A stretch of DNA of 64,000 bases from Flavobacterium sp. YO12 (GTDB lineage Bacteria > Bacteroidota > Bacteroidia > Flavobacteriales > Flavobacteriaceae). Location: contig NZ_NRQU01000013.1 in NCBI RefSeq assembly GCF_004119495.1, positions 1 to 64,000 of the forward strand, written 5' to 3'. The position numbers and the translations under genes were made by a program. This document shows, piece after piece, positions 16,119 through 25,850 of this stretch (positions within the stretch are counted from its first letter, which is position 1; each line of letters starts with the position of its first letter). Below the pieces are notes generated by a model. It was not told the DNA's origin and ran no database searches. It saw only the letters and a list, made by a program, of their open reading frames with translations.

Positions 16119-16153
16119 AGTATTTTTGGGGTAACTCCCAAAAGCAAAGTATT

Positions 16154-18667
16154 ATGATATTTTCGACTATAATTCGCAATACTATTTTTTATAAAAACAT
16201 CATAATTAACTTTACTGTTTTAAAAGTACTTGCAATTATACTTTTAACTGCAAGTCCAGTTTATACATCTTATGCTCAAAATTCAATTTTAGAAGATAGT
16301 CTAAAACTAAAAAATGAGATTCCTAAAAATACTAAAATTGAAAGTTTACTCAAATTAGATGAAGAGAAAAGCAGACAGCTTTACATCGAAAATAAAATAA
16401 CCAAAAATCATAATTTATTATTTGATGCCATTTCTAAAAATATTCAGGATGCCAATGTCATTTTAAAAACGGGTATTGATTACAAAGCTTTCACCACAGA
16501 ACTAGATTATGCCATCAAACTAAAAAAAACAGCCATAGATGGTATAATCAAAAATCAAAATGATTTTCAAACGCTTAGAAACATAACCGTTACATCGATT
16601 ATGCTTAATGAATTACAGACGCGTCTTGAAATTCAACTTTCTAAGATCAAAAACAACAGCATCGAGTTAAGCAAAATACAAGGAAAAATTGATTCTTTAA
16701 CGATTCAAAAATCGCTGTTTGTACTTCCAAAAGATTCATTGCGAAAGATTCTATATTATGATCGTTATTCTCAAATGTACTCTAATGTCAACTCGCTTAA
16801 TAAACGATTTAAGGATGCACTTGACAGTATCAGTAAACTGCAAATTACCGCGAGACATTTTAAGTATGATCTGCAAAACGACATCATTGAGACGGATAAT
16901 ATACGAAAGAACGAATTTCAAAATCTATTAGATTCTGATGGAACAATTTTTAGTACCAACTCAAGTGAAATGTCTTTTTATGAATCGTTTTTTTACTCGC
17001 TTACCAAAGAATCGATCATATTAATATTCTTCATTTCAAATCATTTTAAAACAATTGTTTTAATGCTTCTGCTTGCGGTCGTTCTAGTCATTTATCTATT
17101 GTTTCTTAAAAATAAGTATAAAAAAGAAGGCGTTTACAATACTACTAAGCTCTCCAAACAAATATTCAGACATCCCATTTCGTGTGCGGTATTAGTTTCA
17201 TTTACTTTGTTCAATTTTTTCTTCACCTACCCTCCTTTTGCTTTTACAGCGCTCATTTGGCTGGTATCGATAATTGCTTTAACCATAGTAAATAAAGAAT
17301 ATTTTACGCCAAAAGAAAAGTTTGTCTGGAAAGCTTATGTCATTATTATTCTTCTAGGATTGTATGACAATAATATTCTAACACACTCTGTAAAAGAGGT
17401 CATTTTAATTTTAATAATAGCTTTTTCATCAATTGCATTTACAGTTTATAATCTAAAAAATAATAAAGAGATTTTAAATCCCTTTTTCAAATACAGCTTA
17501 TATGTTTTAATAACTTTTGAGATCGCTTCTATATTATTCATCCTAATTGGTAAAAACTATAATTTAGGAAAGCTTCTAGCTATAAACGGTATTATAACAG
17601 TTTTGATGTATTATTTATTCACCACAACGTACCGTTTGCTTGCTGACATTATAAACTATTCTAATTATTTAAGAGAATCAAACGAAGAGAAATTATTAAA
17701 CAGCAACGAATTAGAAAAAATAAGTACTAATCCTAAAATTAACACTCTATTTGTTCTTGGATGGCTGGTGTCTATAGGCAAGAATTCATATCTATTTCAA
17801 GCCATTCTTGATCCAATTATTGGCTTTTTTACAGAACCACGAAACATTGGTGATTTCAATTATTCTTATCAAAGTATTGTGGTTTTCTTTTTTATCATTA
17901 TTGCTTCTGTAGTCATTGCTAAAATTGTTGCGTTTTTAACCAGCACTTCTATCAATTCATCTTCTGGCGTTAAAAAAAACAAATTTGGCAGCTGGATGCT
18001 TTTCATACAAATTGCCATATTTAGTATCGGAATAAGTCTTGCTTTTATATCATCTGGTATTCCTGTTGACCGTTTAACTATTATTATTAGTGCTTTAGGT
18101 GTTGGTATCGGATTTGGACTTCAAACTTTAGTAAATAATATTGTCAGCGGTTTAATAATTGCTTTTGAAAAACCTGTTAATATAAATGATACAATTGAAA
18201 TAGGCGGTCAAATGGTAAAAATGAAATCTATTGGTATCCGAAGCAGTGTTGTGGGAACTTTTGACGGCGCCGATGTTATAATACCTAATGGAGATTTGTT
18301 AAGCCAGCATTTAACGAATTGGACGCTTTCAAACAATAAAAAACGAACAGACATTTCTATTGGAGTGGCGTACGGAACTAATTTAGAAAATGTAAAATCC
18401 TTGTTGAATGAAATATTAAGAAACCACTCTTTGGTACTTCAATATCCAGAACCAATTATTTGGATAACCACTTTCAACAGCAGTTCTATTGATATTGTTA
18501 TTAAATATTGGGTTGGAAATATAAATTTTGCAAGTGATGTAAAGAGTGACTTAATTATTGAAATTGATAAAGTTTTTAGAGCAAATAATATCGAAATTCC
18601 TTTTCCGCAACAAGATATTTATATCAAACAGGATCAAAATAAAAGGAAAGACGAAAATGAAAATTGA
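16154..18667 (+). CDS. Mechanosensitive ion channel, MscS family, long form
   Basis: This 837-aa inner-membrane protein starts with a signal-like segment, then about 250 residues of charged, coiled-coil-prone periplasmic sequence, then about eleven hydrophobic segments. The MscS core is near residues 640-720: a glycine/alanine-rich pore helix (IIISALGVGIGFGLQTLVNNIVSGLIIAFEKPVN) followed by the beta-domain start DTIEIGGQMVKMKSIGIRSS and DVIIPNGDLLSQHLTNWT. The long N-terminus resembles the MscK/YbiO type. It releases osmolytes under hypo-osmotic shock. It stands alone between two terminators. Confidence 0.92.
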   Translation: MIFSTIIRNTIFYKNIIINFTVLKVLAIILLTASPVYTSYAQNSILEDSLKLKNEIPKNTKIESLLKLDEEKSRQLYIENKITKNHNLLFDAISKNIQDANVILKTGIDYKAFTTELDYAIKLKKTAIDGIIKNQNDFQTLRNITVTSIMLNELQTRLEIQLSKIKNNSIELSKIQGKIDSLTIQKSLFVLPKDSLRKILYYDRYSQMYSNVNSLNKRFKDALDSISKLQITARHFKYDLQNDIIETDNIRKNEFQNLLDSDGTIFSTNSSEMSFYESFFYSLTKESIILIFFISNHFKTIVLMLLLAVVLVIYLLFLKNKYKKEGVYNTTKLSKQIFRHPISCAVLVSFTLFNFFFTYPPFAFTALIWLVSIIALTIVNKEYFTPKEKFVWKAYVIIILLGLYDNNILTHSVKEVILILIIAFSSIAFTVYNLKNNKEILNPFFKYSLYVLITFEIASILFILIGKNYNLGKLLAINGIITVLMYYLFTTTYRLLADIINYSNYLRESNEEKLLNSNELEKISTNPKINTLFVLGWLVSIGKNSYLFQAILDPIIGFFTEPRNIGDFNYSYQSIVVFFFIIIASVVIAKIVAFLTSTSINSSSGVKKNKFGSWMLFIQIAIFSIGISLAFISSGIPVDRLTIIISALGVGIGFGLQTLVNNIVSGLIIAFEKPVNINDTIEIGGQMVKMKSIGIRSSVVGTFDGADVIIPNGDLLSQHLTNWTLSNNKKRTDISIGVAYGTNLENVKSLLNEILRNHSLVLQYPEPIIWITTFNSSSIDIVIKYWVGNINFASDVKSDLIIEIDKVFRANNIEIPFPQQDIYIKQDQNKRKDENEN

Positions 18668-18669
18668 GT

Positions 18670-18708
18670 ATAAAAAAAAGGCAGTTAGTACAATAACTGC
18701 CTTTTTTA
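18670..18708. terminator. Bidirectional terminator
   Basis: AAAGGCAGTTA and TAACTGCCTTTTTT form an 11-bp stem with A-tract and T-tract flanks, so it can serve the MscS gene on the plus strand and the convergent small secreted protein gene on the minus strand. Confidence 0.85.
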
Positions 18709-18724
18709 TGCCAATATAAATCTC

Positions 18725-19210
18725 TTAATTCAATTTTGCTTTGTCTAATTCTCCAATAAACGGAATTGAATTTTGTATTTCGTTACGAATTGTTGTTTGA
18801 AGATAAACTTCTAACTGAATAAATTTTGCCGCATTTATAGATCCAACAGCTTTTTTTGCCTGACCATACGTTTTTGAAAATAACTTTTCGAAATCAATTT
18901 CATTTTTCAAAGCCGCCTTTGCCAATTGATCTGCTTTTTCATCTGTTAATGTTGCGTAATTGGCCGCATAATCATTAAGCAGTTGAAATTTTGTTTGACC
19001 AAGAGCTTTACGCTGCGCTTCATAGCTGTCATAAACTTTTGTAAATGCTGCAGATTGGGTATCAGATAAATTCATGTATTCTTTTACAAGATCACTTTTC
19101 GATTTTCCATAAACACTTTGTACAACATCTAAATCTTCTTTGAAAGAAGATTGAGCATAAGAAGAAAACGTGGCCGCAGCCAAAATAAAAATAAGACTTA
19201 ATTTTTTCAT
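18725..19210 (-). CDS. Secreted helical protein, function unknown
   Basis: A clear signal peptide (MKKLSLIFILAAATFSSYAQ) precedes about 140 residues of predicted alpha-helix, rich in Lys, Ala and Gln, with the segment YMNLSDTQSAAFTKVYDSYEAQRKALGQ. The LSDTQ...Y pattern recalls Spy/LTxxQ periplasmic helical chaperone-like proteins and is also seen in the ECF-linked protein at 33675, but I would not assign a function. It is monocistronic, with a 3' terminator shared with MscS. Confidence 0.7.
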   Translation of the reverse strand: MKKLSLIFILAAATFSSYAQSSFKEDLDVVQSVYGKSKSDLVKEYMNLSDTQSAAFTKVYDSYEAQRKALGQTKFQLLNDYAANYATLTDEKADQLAKAALKNEIDFEKLFSKTYGQAKKAVGSINAAKFIQLEVYLQTTIRNEIQNSIPFIGELDKAKLN

Positions 19211-19297
19211 AATTTTGATTTTAAATTTGTTCTTAGTGGATTATGCATACTCAAATATACTGATTTTTAACACATTAATCGTACATTTTTTTTCTGT

Positions 19298-20218
19298 CTA
19301 AAAAAATGAATATTGATAAGCAGCTGATAAAGCATAATAATTAAATCCGTTATTAGTATATGCTCCAACATGATACTGAAATTTTATAGACTGCCCTTTT
19401 GCTATAGGAGTTGAAAATGTTGCTCCTACCCGCCAATTATCAATTTGGCTGTCATCAGAAACACCATCTGTAATTGTTTTTCCGCCAAAAAACCAGTTTG
19501 TATTAAATCCTACCCACATTTTATTTTGAAAATAATAACTGGCATGCGCTTGTAAACTATAAGTTGGCTTTTGCTCTAATTTTTTTCCAAGAAAATCATT
19601 ATTATTAGTATAAAACCAAATACCGCCATAGGCTTCAGCATATACATGTGCAAAACGTTTTGAAACTCCAATTTCGGGTTTAAATCCCCAGCGGTTCGTT
19701 CCTATATTAACTTGTTTATCATCATAATATCTGCCCGTTGGTATTGAAGTTACTAAACTTATCCCTAAAATCGTTTTTTGCTCAAAATTTCTAAATTCTG
19801 TCTTATCGAGTGCAGGCGAACCCAATAAATTAATTCCTAACCGAACTTTCATATCTGCAAATCCAGTTCTTGATCCTGTTAAAACATCACCATTTGTGCG
19901 TGTTTGCGAACCATCCATGAATGTATAAGGCAACACAACTTGTACACGAGCCAATTTATCAGAAACTGCAAAAGTCCGAATATAATTTACTGCTAAATTG
20001 TGGCTGTGAAGCGTAAAATCTGTAATTGGCAGCGAAGGATCTGTAAGCACATTACCATTCATAAAAACATAACCAATTGCTACAACATTCAAATCTTTAG
20101 CAACATTAGCGTAAACTCTTGGTTCTAAATCTTGACTATAGGAATATAATACCCCAAAGAAAAATAATAATACAAACAACCACTTTACAGACAAAAAACA
20201 AGACGACTTTTTTAGCAT
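19298..20218 (-). CDS. Outer-membrane beta-barrel protein (phenol MetA-deg/transporter family)
   Basis: A hydrophobic signal (CFLSVKWLFVLLFFFGVLYSYSQ) is followed by 280 residues of alternating amphipathic strands with aromatic girdle residues and a final Phe (AAYQYSFF). This fits the family annotated as transporter/MetA-pathway of phenol degradation: GRYYDDKQVNIGTNRWGFKPEIGVS is the characteristic glycine/asparagine-rich turn. The substrate is unknown. It is followed at 37 bp by a DUF4251 gene on the same strand upstream, and the two might be co-transcribed. Confidence 0.75.
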   Translation of the reverse strand: MLKKSSCFLSVKWLFVLLFFFGVLYSYSQDLEPRVYANVAKDLNVVAIGYVFMNGNVLTDPSLPITDFTLHSHNLAVNYIRTFAVSDKLARVQVVLPYTFMDGSQTRTNGDVLTGSRTGFADMKVRLGINLLGSPALDKTEFRNFEQKTILGISLVTSIPTGRYYDDKQVNIGTNRWGFKPEIGVSKRFAHVYAEAYGGIWFYTNNNDFLGKKLEQKPTYSLQAHASYYFQNKMWVGFNTNWFFGGKTITDGVSDDSQIDNWRVGATFSTPIAKGQSIKFQYHVGAYTNNGFNYYALSAAYQYSFF

Positions 20219-20255
20219 AAAAATAATTCAGGGCATCATTAATACTAACTCTTTA

Positions 20256-20774
20256 CTACTTATTCACAGCCTTCTTCGGCGCGCTTACTATACCATCATA
20301 AAAAATAGAAGATCTATTGTTACTGTTGACAGAAAGAGAACTGTTTCCATTAAAAAAGATGGTAAATACCAAATCAAAAACATCATTTTTCCCTTTAACT
20401 GTTGCTTTCACAACATAGTTTTTTTTATTCTTTTCAATCTTTAAATTATCAGGTACTCCTTCAAATTTAATTCCTCCGTCTGTTCCATATCCTACATTAA
20501 ATCCACGTCCAAAAAAGGGTAAATCACAAGTTGTTTTTACAGTATTAAAATTTAAAAAATAAGTTTTATAATCTAAATCAATAATCCTGCCTCCTGTAGG
20601 AGTAGCTTTTTGCGCTTCAAAAACAAAATCTTTAGCATCGATCAAAGCTTCAATTTCTTTCTGTTTTTGCAGTTCTCTCTCGGCCTTTAGTTCTTTTTTA
20701 GATTTTTGCTGCGCTGAGACAGAAAAATTCAGAAAGACCAGTAATACTAATAAAATAGATAATTTAGTTTTCAT
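20256..20774 (-). CDS. DUF4251 domain protein, secreted
   Basis: This 172-aa protein has a signal peptide (MKTKLSILLVLLVFLNFSVSA), a Lys/Glu-rich helix with QKSKKELKAERELQKQKEIEAL, and then the DUF4251 domain with GGRIIDLDYKTYFLNFN, LPFFGRGFNVGYGTDGGIKFEG and a beta-rich tail. DUF4251 is a Bacteroidetes periplasmic domain of unknown function. The upstream frame adds 14 residues from a TTG/ATG-poor start; ATG 20774 places the signal peptide correctly. Confidence 0.82.
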   Translation of the reverse strand: MKTKLSILLVLLVFLNFSVSAQQKSKKELKAERELQKQKEIEALIDAKDFVFEAQKATPTGGRIIDLDYKTYFLNFNTVKTTCDLPFFGRGFNVGYGTDGGIKFEGVPDNLKIEKNKKNYVVKATVKGKNDVFDLVFTIFFNGNSSLSVNSNNRSSIFYDGIVSAPKKAVNK

Positions 20775-20812
20775 TTTTAAATAGCATTTATATTGTTTAA
20801 CAATAAACCAAA

Positions 20813-21270
20813 TCAAAAAAAACAGTAAGCAACCTTACTGTTTTTCGTAAATCTCATCATGACAATATCTCCAGAAATAAATAGAAGTGTTTTTCCATCA
20901 TCTGTAATATCATACGAAGTTATTTTTGAAGCGTATTCATATACACACTTTCTCCCTGTCCGTCAAGGCACATCATTTTGGTAACTGCCATAGGTTGTGT
21001 AAAATCGGTTTTATTACCGTCCAAAACAAGTTTTCCTGTATACGAATTACAACTATTATTACCCGAAACCTGACTATCCTTTGTATTAAAATTTATCGTT
21101 GGTTTTTTGTTTGGATATAATCCTTCAAAGGCAATTCTTGGACCTGTAATAAAATTAAGTTCCCAACTTCCATCAAGTTTAGCTGTTGTATCACTTTTTT
21201 TGCCTTTAGAAGCACTACAAGAAATCAGCAATACACTTAGAAAGGCTATGGTAAAAATTCTTTTCATCAT
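20813..21270 (-). pseudogene. META-domain lipoprotein, frameshifted
   Basis: The open frame encodes a lipoprotein signal (IAFLSVLLISC, Cys at residue 18) and a META/HslJ-like domain with WELNFITGPR, NNSCNSYTGKL and the conserved MAVTKMMC, but it ends at LQK-stop (20920). In another frame directly afterwards, the continuation ITSYDITDDGKTLLFISG and VMMRFTKN restores the missing C-terminal strands. One extra A in the A-run near 20923 would join them. So either a one-base deletion in a homopolymer or a sequencing error has cut the gene. META domains in HslJ are linked to novobiocin and heat stress; the role here is unknown. Confidence 0.72.
20815..20845 (-). terminator. Hairpin overlapping the restored 3' end of the META gene
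   Basis: AACAGTAAG and CTTACTGTT pair around a four-base loop (CAAC), with A-rich and T-rich flanks on the two sides, so it could terminate transcription in either direction. Confidence 0.6.
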
Positions 21271-21482
21271 AAAATAAAGTATTAAATTTAAACATACTGA
21301 GTCTTTTTTTGAACAAAATCAGGACTCAAAATCACTACTAATTTACGCAATATAATCCGTTTCGTATTGGTGCATTCAATAAATTACAAGGAATAGTTTG
21401 ACTTTTATTTAACTTTTACAACCTCGCTTTGTCGTTATTTTATGTTAAATTTACTTAATATTTAATTTAAATGCCCATAAAT

Positions 21483-22010
21483 ATGAAAAAAATAATCGCG
21501 TCTTTCGCTATAATTACAGCTTTAGTCATTGGTTGTAAAACAAATACAAAATCAAGTGATGCCAAAACTCTGACTGTAGCTTTAGAACCTAAAAGCAACA
21601 GCAAGGTAGCAGGAACGGCAACTTTTACAGAGAAAAACGGTAAGGTGACTTTTACAGCAAAAATATCAGGATTAACACCAGGTGTTCACGCTATACACAT
21701 TCACGAAAAAGCAGATTGTACTTCGGCTGATGGAAGTTCCGCAGGAGGACACTGGAATCCAACCTTTAAAAAGCATGGAAAATGGGGCGTTGGAGAGTAT
21801 CACAAAGGTGATATTGGAAATTTTACTGCTGATGAAAAAGGAAATGGAACTATTACAATGACAACTGACGAATGGTGCATTGGCTGCGAAGATGAAACAA
21901 AAAATATTCTAGGAAAAGGTTTAATTGTTCATCAAGGTACTGATGACTTTACGACTCAACCAACTGGAAATGCCGGCGGAAGAGTTGCTTGCGCAGGAAT
22001 TATCAAATAA
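21483..22010 (+). CDS. sodC: Cu/Zn superoxide dismutase, lipoprotein
   Basis: It disproportionates superoxide in the periplasm or at the envelope. Lipobox ALVIGC follows MKKIIASFAIIT. Copper and zinc ligands are visible: HAIHIHEKADC (two Cu His plus the disulfide Cys), GGHWNP (bridging His), KHGKWGVGEYHKGDIGN (Zn His and Asp), IVHQGTDDF (Cu His), and GNAGGRVACAGII (active-site Arg and second Cys). I use the inner ATG because it begins the signal peptide; an ATG four codons upstream is also possible. The 184-aa class is full length. It stands alone, divergent from the META gene. Confidence 0.95.
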   Translation: MKKIIASFAIITALVIGCKTNTKSSDAKTLTVALEPKSNSKVAGTATFTEKNGKVTFTAKISGLTPGVHAIHIHEKADCTSADGSSAGGHWNPTFKKHGKWGVGEYHKGDIGNFTADEKGNGTITMTTDEWCIGCEDETKNILGKGLIVHQGTDDFTTQPTGNAGGRVACAGIIK

Positions 22011-22118
22011 ATAAAACCGATAACCACTATTTTTTCACAAAAATCTAGTGGTTATTTTATTTTATATTCACACTAAAACAAGAAAAAGATATAGCTTTGC
22101 AGCTATAAATTGAAGTCA

Positions 22119-23321
22119 ATGATTAACCCATCTGCACCAGGCTGGATAGACAAGTATTTTAGCGAACAAAAGTTTTCAGAAGCAATCCCTTTTGAAACTA
22201 CTGATTCGTTTTATTATAAAGTTAGAGAAACTGGTTTTATTTATGGACATATTATTGCTATTGATTCGCGAATTCCAATTCCGATAAAAGGCTGGTTTAA
22301 AACCGAAATTTCTAAAGTCGCTTTACTAAATACACTTTACAATGTTTTTTGTCTAGAAAAAAGAGATTTTGAACCTCTTCATTTTATTACCGAAGTTTTA
22401 AAATTTTACAAACAAATGAATCCTGAAGGTTTCAATTTGTTTAAAATTTTACTGCCAAAAGATACTCCTTCTTTATCTTTAGAAAATATAATAGATCAAA
22501 GAGTACAAACAAACGATAGTATTATCAGTAAGAACTTTTCGCATCTGGTAACTAATGCTCTTTTGTTTATTGATGTTTTGGCATTTAGACAATATTTAGC
22601 GCATGGCCACATACCTGAAAAATATTTAAAACGAATTGAAGAAACTGTTCTTGGAATTGTTGCGCTGGCATTAAAAACCAAAACTATCAAATCTCAGCAC
22701 GATGATTTATTAATTAAACTTTTTGAAGCATCTATTCGTTATTCGAAATTCTCGAAAGTTACTGTTGAAACTTTAGAGACCTTACAACTGGATTATTTCA
22801 GCAACAAATTAGAACAATATTACTTAATTGATATGGCCGGAATGGCTTTATGGAGTGATGGTGTTGTAGAAAACGAAGAAGCTTACTTTTTGTATTCATT
22901 AGGATCAATGATGGGCGTTTCTGATGATTTTGTTTCAAATAGTATTGCAACAACAAACGCTTTTATTACCACTCATAAAAAGAAAATTCCCTATTTTAAC
23001 TACTCCAATCCTGTCAAACATTTTTATGATCAAATGACGCACAGCGTTGTAAAATTGATTGTAAGAAACAAAAACAGATTGGTTAAAGAAATTATCCAGA
23101 GTAAGGAATTAATGGTTTTATTGGCTTATTCTACTACGAGAGATTTGGATGCCAAGGAAAAGAAGAAAGTAAAAAAACAGCTTTTAGATATTTGTAAAAC
23201 CATTCCGTCGCTTACCATCTTTTTACTTCCCGGCGGAAGTTTATTACTGCCTATTCTAATCAAGTTTATACCAACATTATTGCCGTCTGCTTTTAATGAA
23301 AATCTAGACGAAAACGAATAA
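22119..23321 (+). CDS. LETM1-related protein
   Basis: This 400-aa protein shows the LETM1-like ribosome-binding-domain signature at its end: KKKVKKQLLDICKTIP followed by a Pro/Gly-punctuated hydrophobic segment LLPGGSLLLPILIKF. The centre has a TerB-like acidic helical stretch (AGMALWSDGVVENEEAYFL). Proteins of this type are called LETM1-related biofilm-associated proteins in Flavobacterium. The molecular role is not established. The longer frame begins with TTG; ATG 22119 is the better start. Confidence 0.78.
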   Translation: MINPSAPGWIDKYFSEQKFSEAIPFETTDSFYYKVRETGFIYGHIIAIDSRIPIPIKGWFKTEISKVALLNTLYNVFCLEKRDFEPLHFITEVLKFYKQMNPEGFNLFKILLPKDTPSLSLENIIDQRVQTNDSIISKNFSHLVTNALLFIDVLAFRQYLAHGHIPEKYLKRIEETVLGIVALALKTKTIKSQHDDLLIKLFEASIRYSKFSKVTVETLETLQLDYFSNKLEQYYLIDMAGMALWSDGVVENEEAYFLYSLGSMMGVSDDFVSNSIATTNAFITTHKKKIPYFNYSNPVKHFYDQMTHSVVKLIVRNKNRLVKEIIQSKELMVLLAYSTTRDLDAKEKKKVKKQLLDICKTIPSLTIFLLPGGSLLLPILIKFIPTLLPSAFNENLDENE

Positions 23322-23350
23322 AAAAAATCGCCCTTTTGAGGCGATTTTTT
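23322..23350. terminator. Bidirectional terminator
   Basis: AAAAATCGCC and GGCGATTTTT pair around CTTTTGA between two convergent genes. Confidence 0.85.
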
Positions 23351-23371
23351 ATAACAATTTTTATTTAACTA

Positions 23372-24007
23372 TTAAAGATCAAGCTGATAAACTTCATCAA
23401 GCTCTTCGTTTGAACTAATATTTACATTTAAATCAGTAACAAAACCTGAATTTAATCCGTAAACCCATCCGTGAAGCATTAAATCTTGACCGCTTTTCCA
23501 TGCACCTTGTACAATCGAAGTTTTTGCCAAGTTATAAACCTGCTCTTTAGCATTGATTTCAACAAAAGCATTAAAGCGCTCTGTTTCATCTTGAATTGAG
23601 TTTAAATATTTATCGTGTAAACGATACTCATCTTTAATATGACGAATCCAGTTATCGATAATTCCAACAGATTGCTGACCCATAGCCGCTTTTACGCCGC
23701 CACAACCGTAATGTCCACAAACAATAACGTGTTTTACTTTTAAAACATTAACTGCATAATCCAGAACACTCAACATATTCATATCTGAGTGAACAACCAT
23801 ATTTGCAATATTTCTGTGCACAAAAACTTCACCCGCTTTTGCTCCAATAATTTCGTTTGCAGGAACACGACTGTCAGAACACCCAATCCATAATAAAGGC
23901 GGAGTCTGCCCTTTTGCTAAATCAGCAAAAAAATTAGGATCTAATGCTAATGATTTCTCAACCCATTGCTTATTGTTCTCTAGTAACTGCTTATAAAACT
24001 CTTTCAT
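23372..24007 (-). CDS. can: Beta-class carbonic anhydrase
   Basis: This zinc enzyme interconverts CO2 and bicarbonate. Zn ligands lie in LWIGCSDSRVPANE (Cys, with the Asp-Arg dyad) and VIVCGHYGCGGVKAAM (His and Cys). It is 211 aa, full length. It is followed upstream on the same strand by a SulP anion transporter, a frequent pairing in which carbonic anhydrase supplies or consumes the bicarbonate being transported. Confidence 0.96.
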   Translation of the reverse strand: MKEFYKQLLENNKQWVEKSLALDPNFFADLAKGQTPPLLWIGCSDSRVPANEIIGAKAGEVFVHRNIANMVVHSDMNMLSVLDYAVNVLKVKHVIVCGHYGCGGVKAAMGQQSVGIIDNWIRHIKDEYRLHDKYLNSIQDETERFNAFVEINAKEQVYNLAKTSIVQGAWKSGQDLMLHGWVYGLNSGFVTDLNVNISSNEELDEVYQLDL

Positions 24008-24130
24008 TTTTTTGATTTTTTGATTGGTACTTCAACATGTTTAAACATATTAAAAATAACTTACGGTAAAGTTATCTAATTTTCTAATACTTCTCACCAT
24101 GAAGAAATACCTTTAATTAATATAATTTAT

Positions 24131-25768
24131 TTAAACTTTTTCTTTTAGTACTATTTCTCTTTTAGCAACATCGTAATAATGTTCTATAGAGACATGATTA
24201 TTATTTTCTGGAGTGTTTTCAAGTTCGTAAGCTTCTTTAAATCCTTTCAGCTTCACTTCGATGTTTTCGTCAATCGCGCGTGTTTCTTTAAACTCACGAA
24301 TTAAATCTAAAACATCATGCGCAATATACTCAGTATCTTCTGCGCTAATAACCACTTTAGAGTTTTCAGGAATCTCACTCAATGTCAATTTAATTGCAGC
24401 TTTGTTCAAGAAAGAAACTTCTTGTGCTAAATCGATATGAATAATATCTCCGTCTTCGTATTCTTCTTTTTTAAAGCTGTATGCTCTTTTTAAGTTTCCT
24501 CTTAATACAAAAATAACACTAATAATAATTCCTAACGCCACACCTTTAAGTAAATCTGTAGCCACAACAAATACTAAGGTTGCAACAAAAGGTATGAACT
24601 GATATTTTCCTTTTTCCCAGAAATGTTTAAATGTAGCTGGTTTAGCTAATTTGTATCCCACTAAAATTAAAACTGTTGCTAATGTTGCTAATGGAATTTT
24701 ATTCAAAATAGTAGGAATCGATAAAACACTTATCAATAACAATACACCGTGAATAATAGCCGACATTTTTGATTTTGCTCCTGCGTTATTATTTGCAGAA
24801 GATCTCACTACTACAGAAGTCATTGGTAAACCTCCTAAAAGTGAACTCACAATATTACCAATACCTTGCGCTCTAAGCTCAACATTTGTATTAGTATAAC
24901 GTTTTTGAACATCCATTCTGTCTGCAGCCTCAATACATAAAAGTGTCTCAATAGAAGCTACAATGGCAATTGTAATAGCAACTACCCAAACTTGAGGATT
25001 TGTAACCGCAGCAAAATTTGGTGTAATTAAAATAGATTTAAATTCGTCAAAAGATTTTGGAACTGGCAATGAAACCAAATGTTCTTTTGCAATCGCCAAT
25101 GAGCTTCCTGAAGAAACAAAAAATTCATTTAAAACTACTCCTAAGACAACAGCAACAAGCGCACCTGGAACTAACTTTAATTTCTTTAAAAAAGGAACTT
25201 TATCCCAAGAAATTAAAATTGCAAGAGAGACAAGCGAAATTACCACTGCCCCTAAGTGAATGTGATTAACTACATCAAACAGAAATGAAAATGAATTACT
25301 TCCGTCATTTTGAACAAAAGCCTGATCACCTTCAAAATCTGCATCGTAACCAAATGCGTGAGGTAATTGTTTTAAAATAATGATAATTCCAATACCTGCC
25401 AACATTCCTTCAATAACATTTGTTGGAAAATAATTGGAGATACTTCCGGCTTTTAAAAACCCTAATGCTAATTGAATTAGTCCTGCAATAAAAACAGACA
25501 TCAAAAACACATCAAAAGCACCTAAATCAGTAATCGCGGTTAAAATAATAGCTGTTAGTCCGGCTGCTGGTCCTGAAACGCTGATATGCGACTGGCTCAA
25601 ATAACCAACCACTATACCACCAATAACACCTGCAATAATTCCAGAAAATAAAGGCGCTCCAGAAGCCATTGCAATACCTAAACACAACGGAAGAGCGACC
25701 AAGAAAACCACTAAACCTGAAGCAAAGTCAGACTTAAGGTTGGCAAAAAGATTAATTTTTTTTGTCAT
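24131..25768 (-). CDS. SulP family inorganic anion transporter
   Basis: This 545-aa inner-membrane protein has about ten to twelve hydrophobic segments. The SulP hallmarks are ASGAPLFSGIIAGVIGGIVVG, GPAAGLTAI, and the internal GNIVSSLLGGLPMTSVVVRSSANNNAGAKSK. The C-terminal STAS domain occupies about residues 430-520 (EVSFLNKAAIKLTL...VVISAEDTEYIAHDVLDLIREF). With carbonic anhydrase next door, bicarbonate is the likely substrate, by analogy with SulP-CA pairs; sulfate cannot be excluded. Confidence 0.92.
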   Translation of the reverse strand: MTKKINLFANLKSDFASGLVVFLVALPLCLGIAMASGAPLFSGIIAGVIGGIVVGYLSQSHISVSGPAAGLTAIILTAITDLGAFDVFLMSVFIAGLIQLALGFLKAGSISNYFPTNVIEGMLAGIGIIIILKQLPHAFGYDADFEGDQAFVQNDGSNSFSFLFDVVNHIHLGAVVISLVSLAILISWDKVPFLKKLKLVPGALVAVVLGVVLNEFFVSSGSSLAIAKEHLVSLPVPKSFDEFKSILITPNFAAVTNPQVWVVAITIAIVASIETLLCIEAADRMDVQKRYTNTNVELRAQGIGNIVSSLLGGLPMTSVVVRSSANNNAGAKSKMSAIIHGVLLLISVLSIPTILNKIPLATLATVLILVGYKLAKPATFKHFWEKGKYQFIPFVATLVFVVATDLLKGVALGIIISVIFVLRGNLKRAYSFKKEEYEDGDIIHIDLAQEVSFLNKAAIKLTLSEIPENSKVVISAEDTEYIAHDVLDLIREFKETRAIDENIEVKLKGFKEAYELENTPENNNHVSIEHYYDVAKREIVLKEKV

Positions 25769-25850
25769 AATACAATACTAAATAAATTATTCATCAAAGT
25801 TTTACCGCATTTAATCAAAAATGCAGTTAGTTCAAAATAAATCGGAAGTA

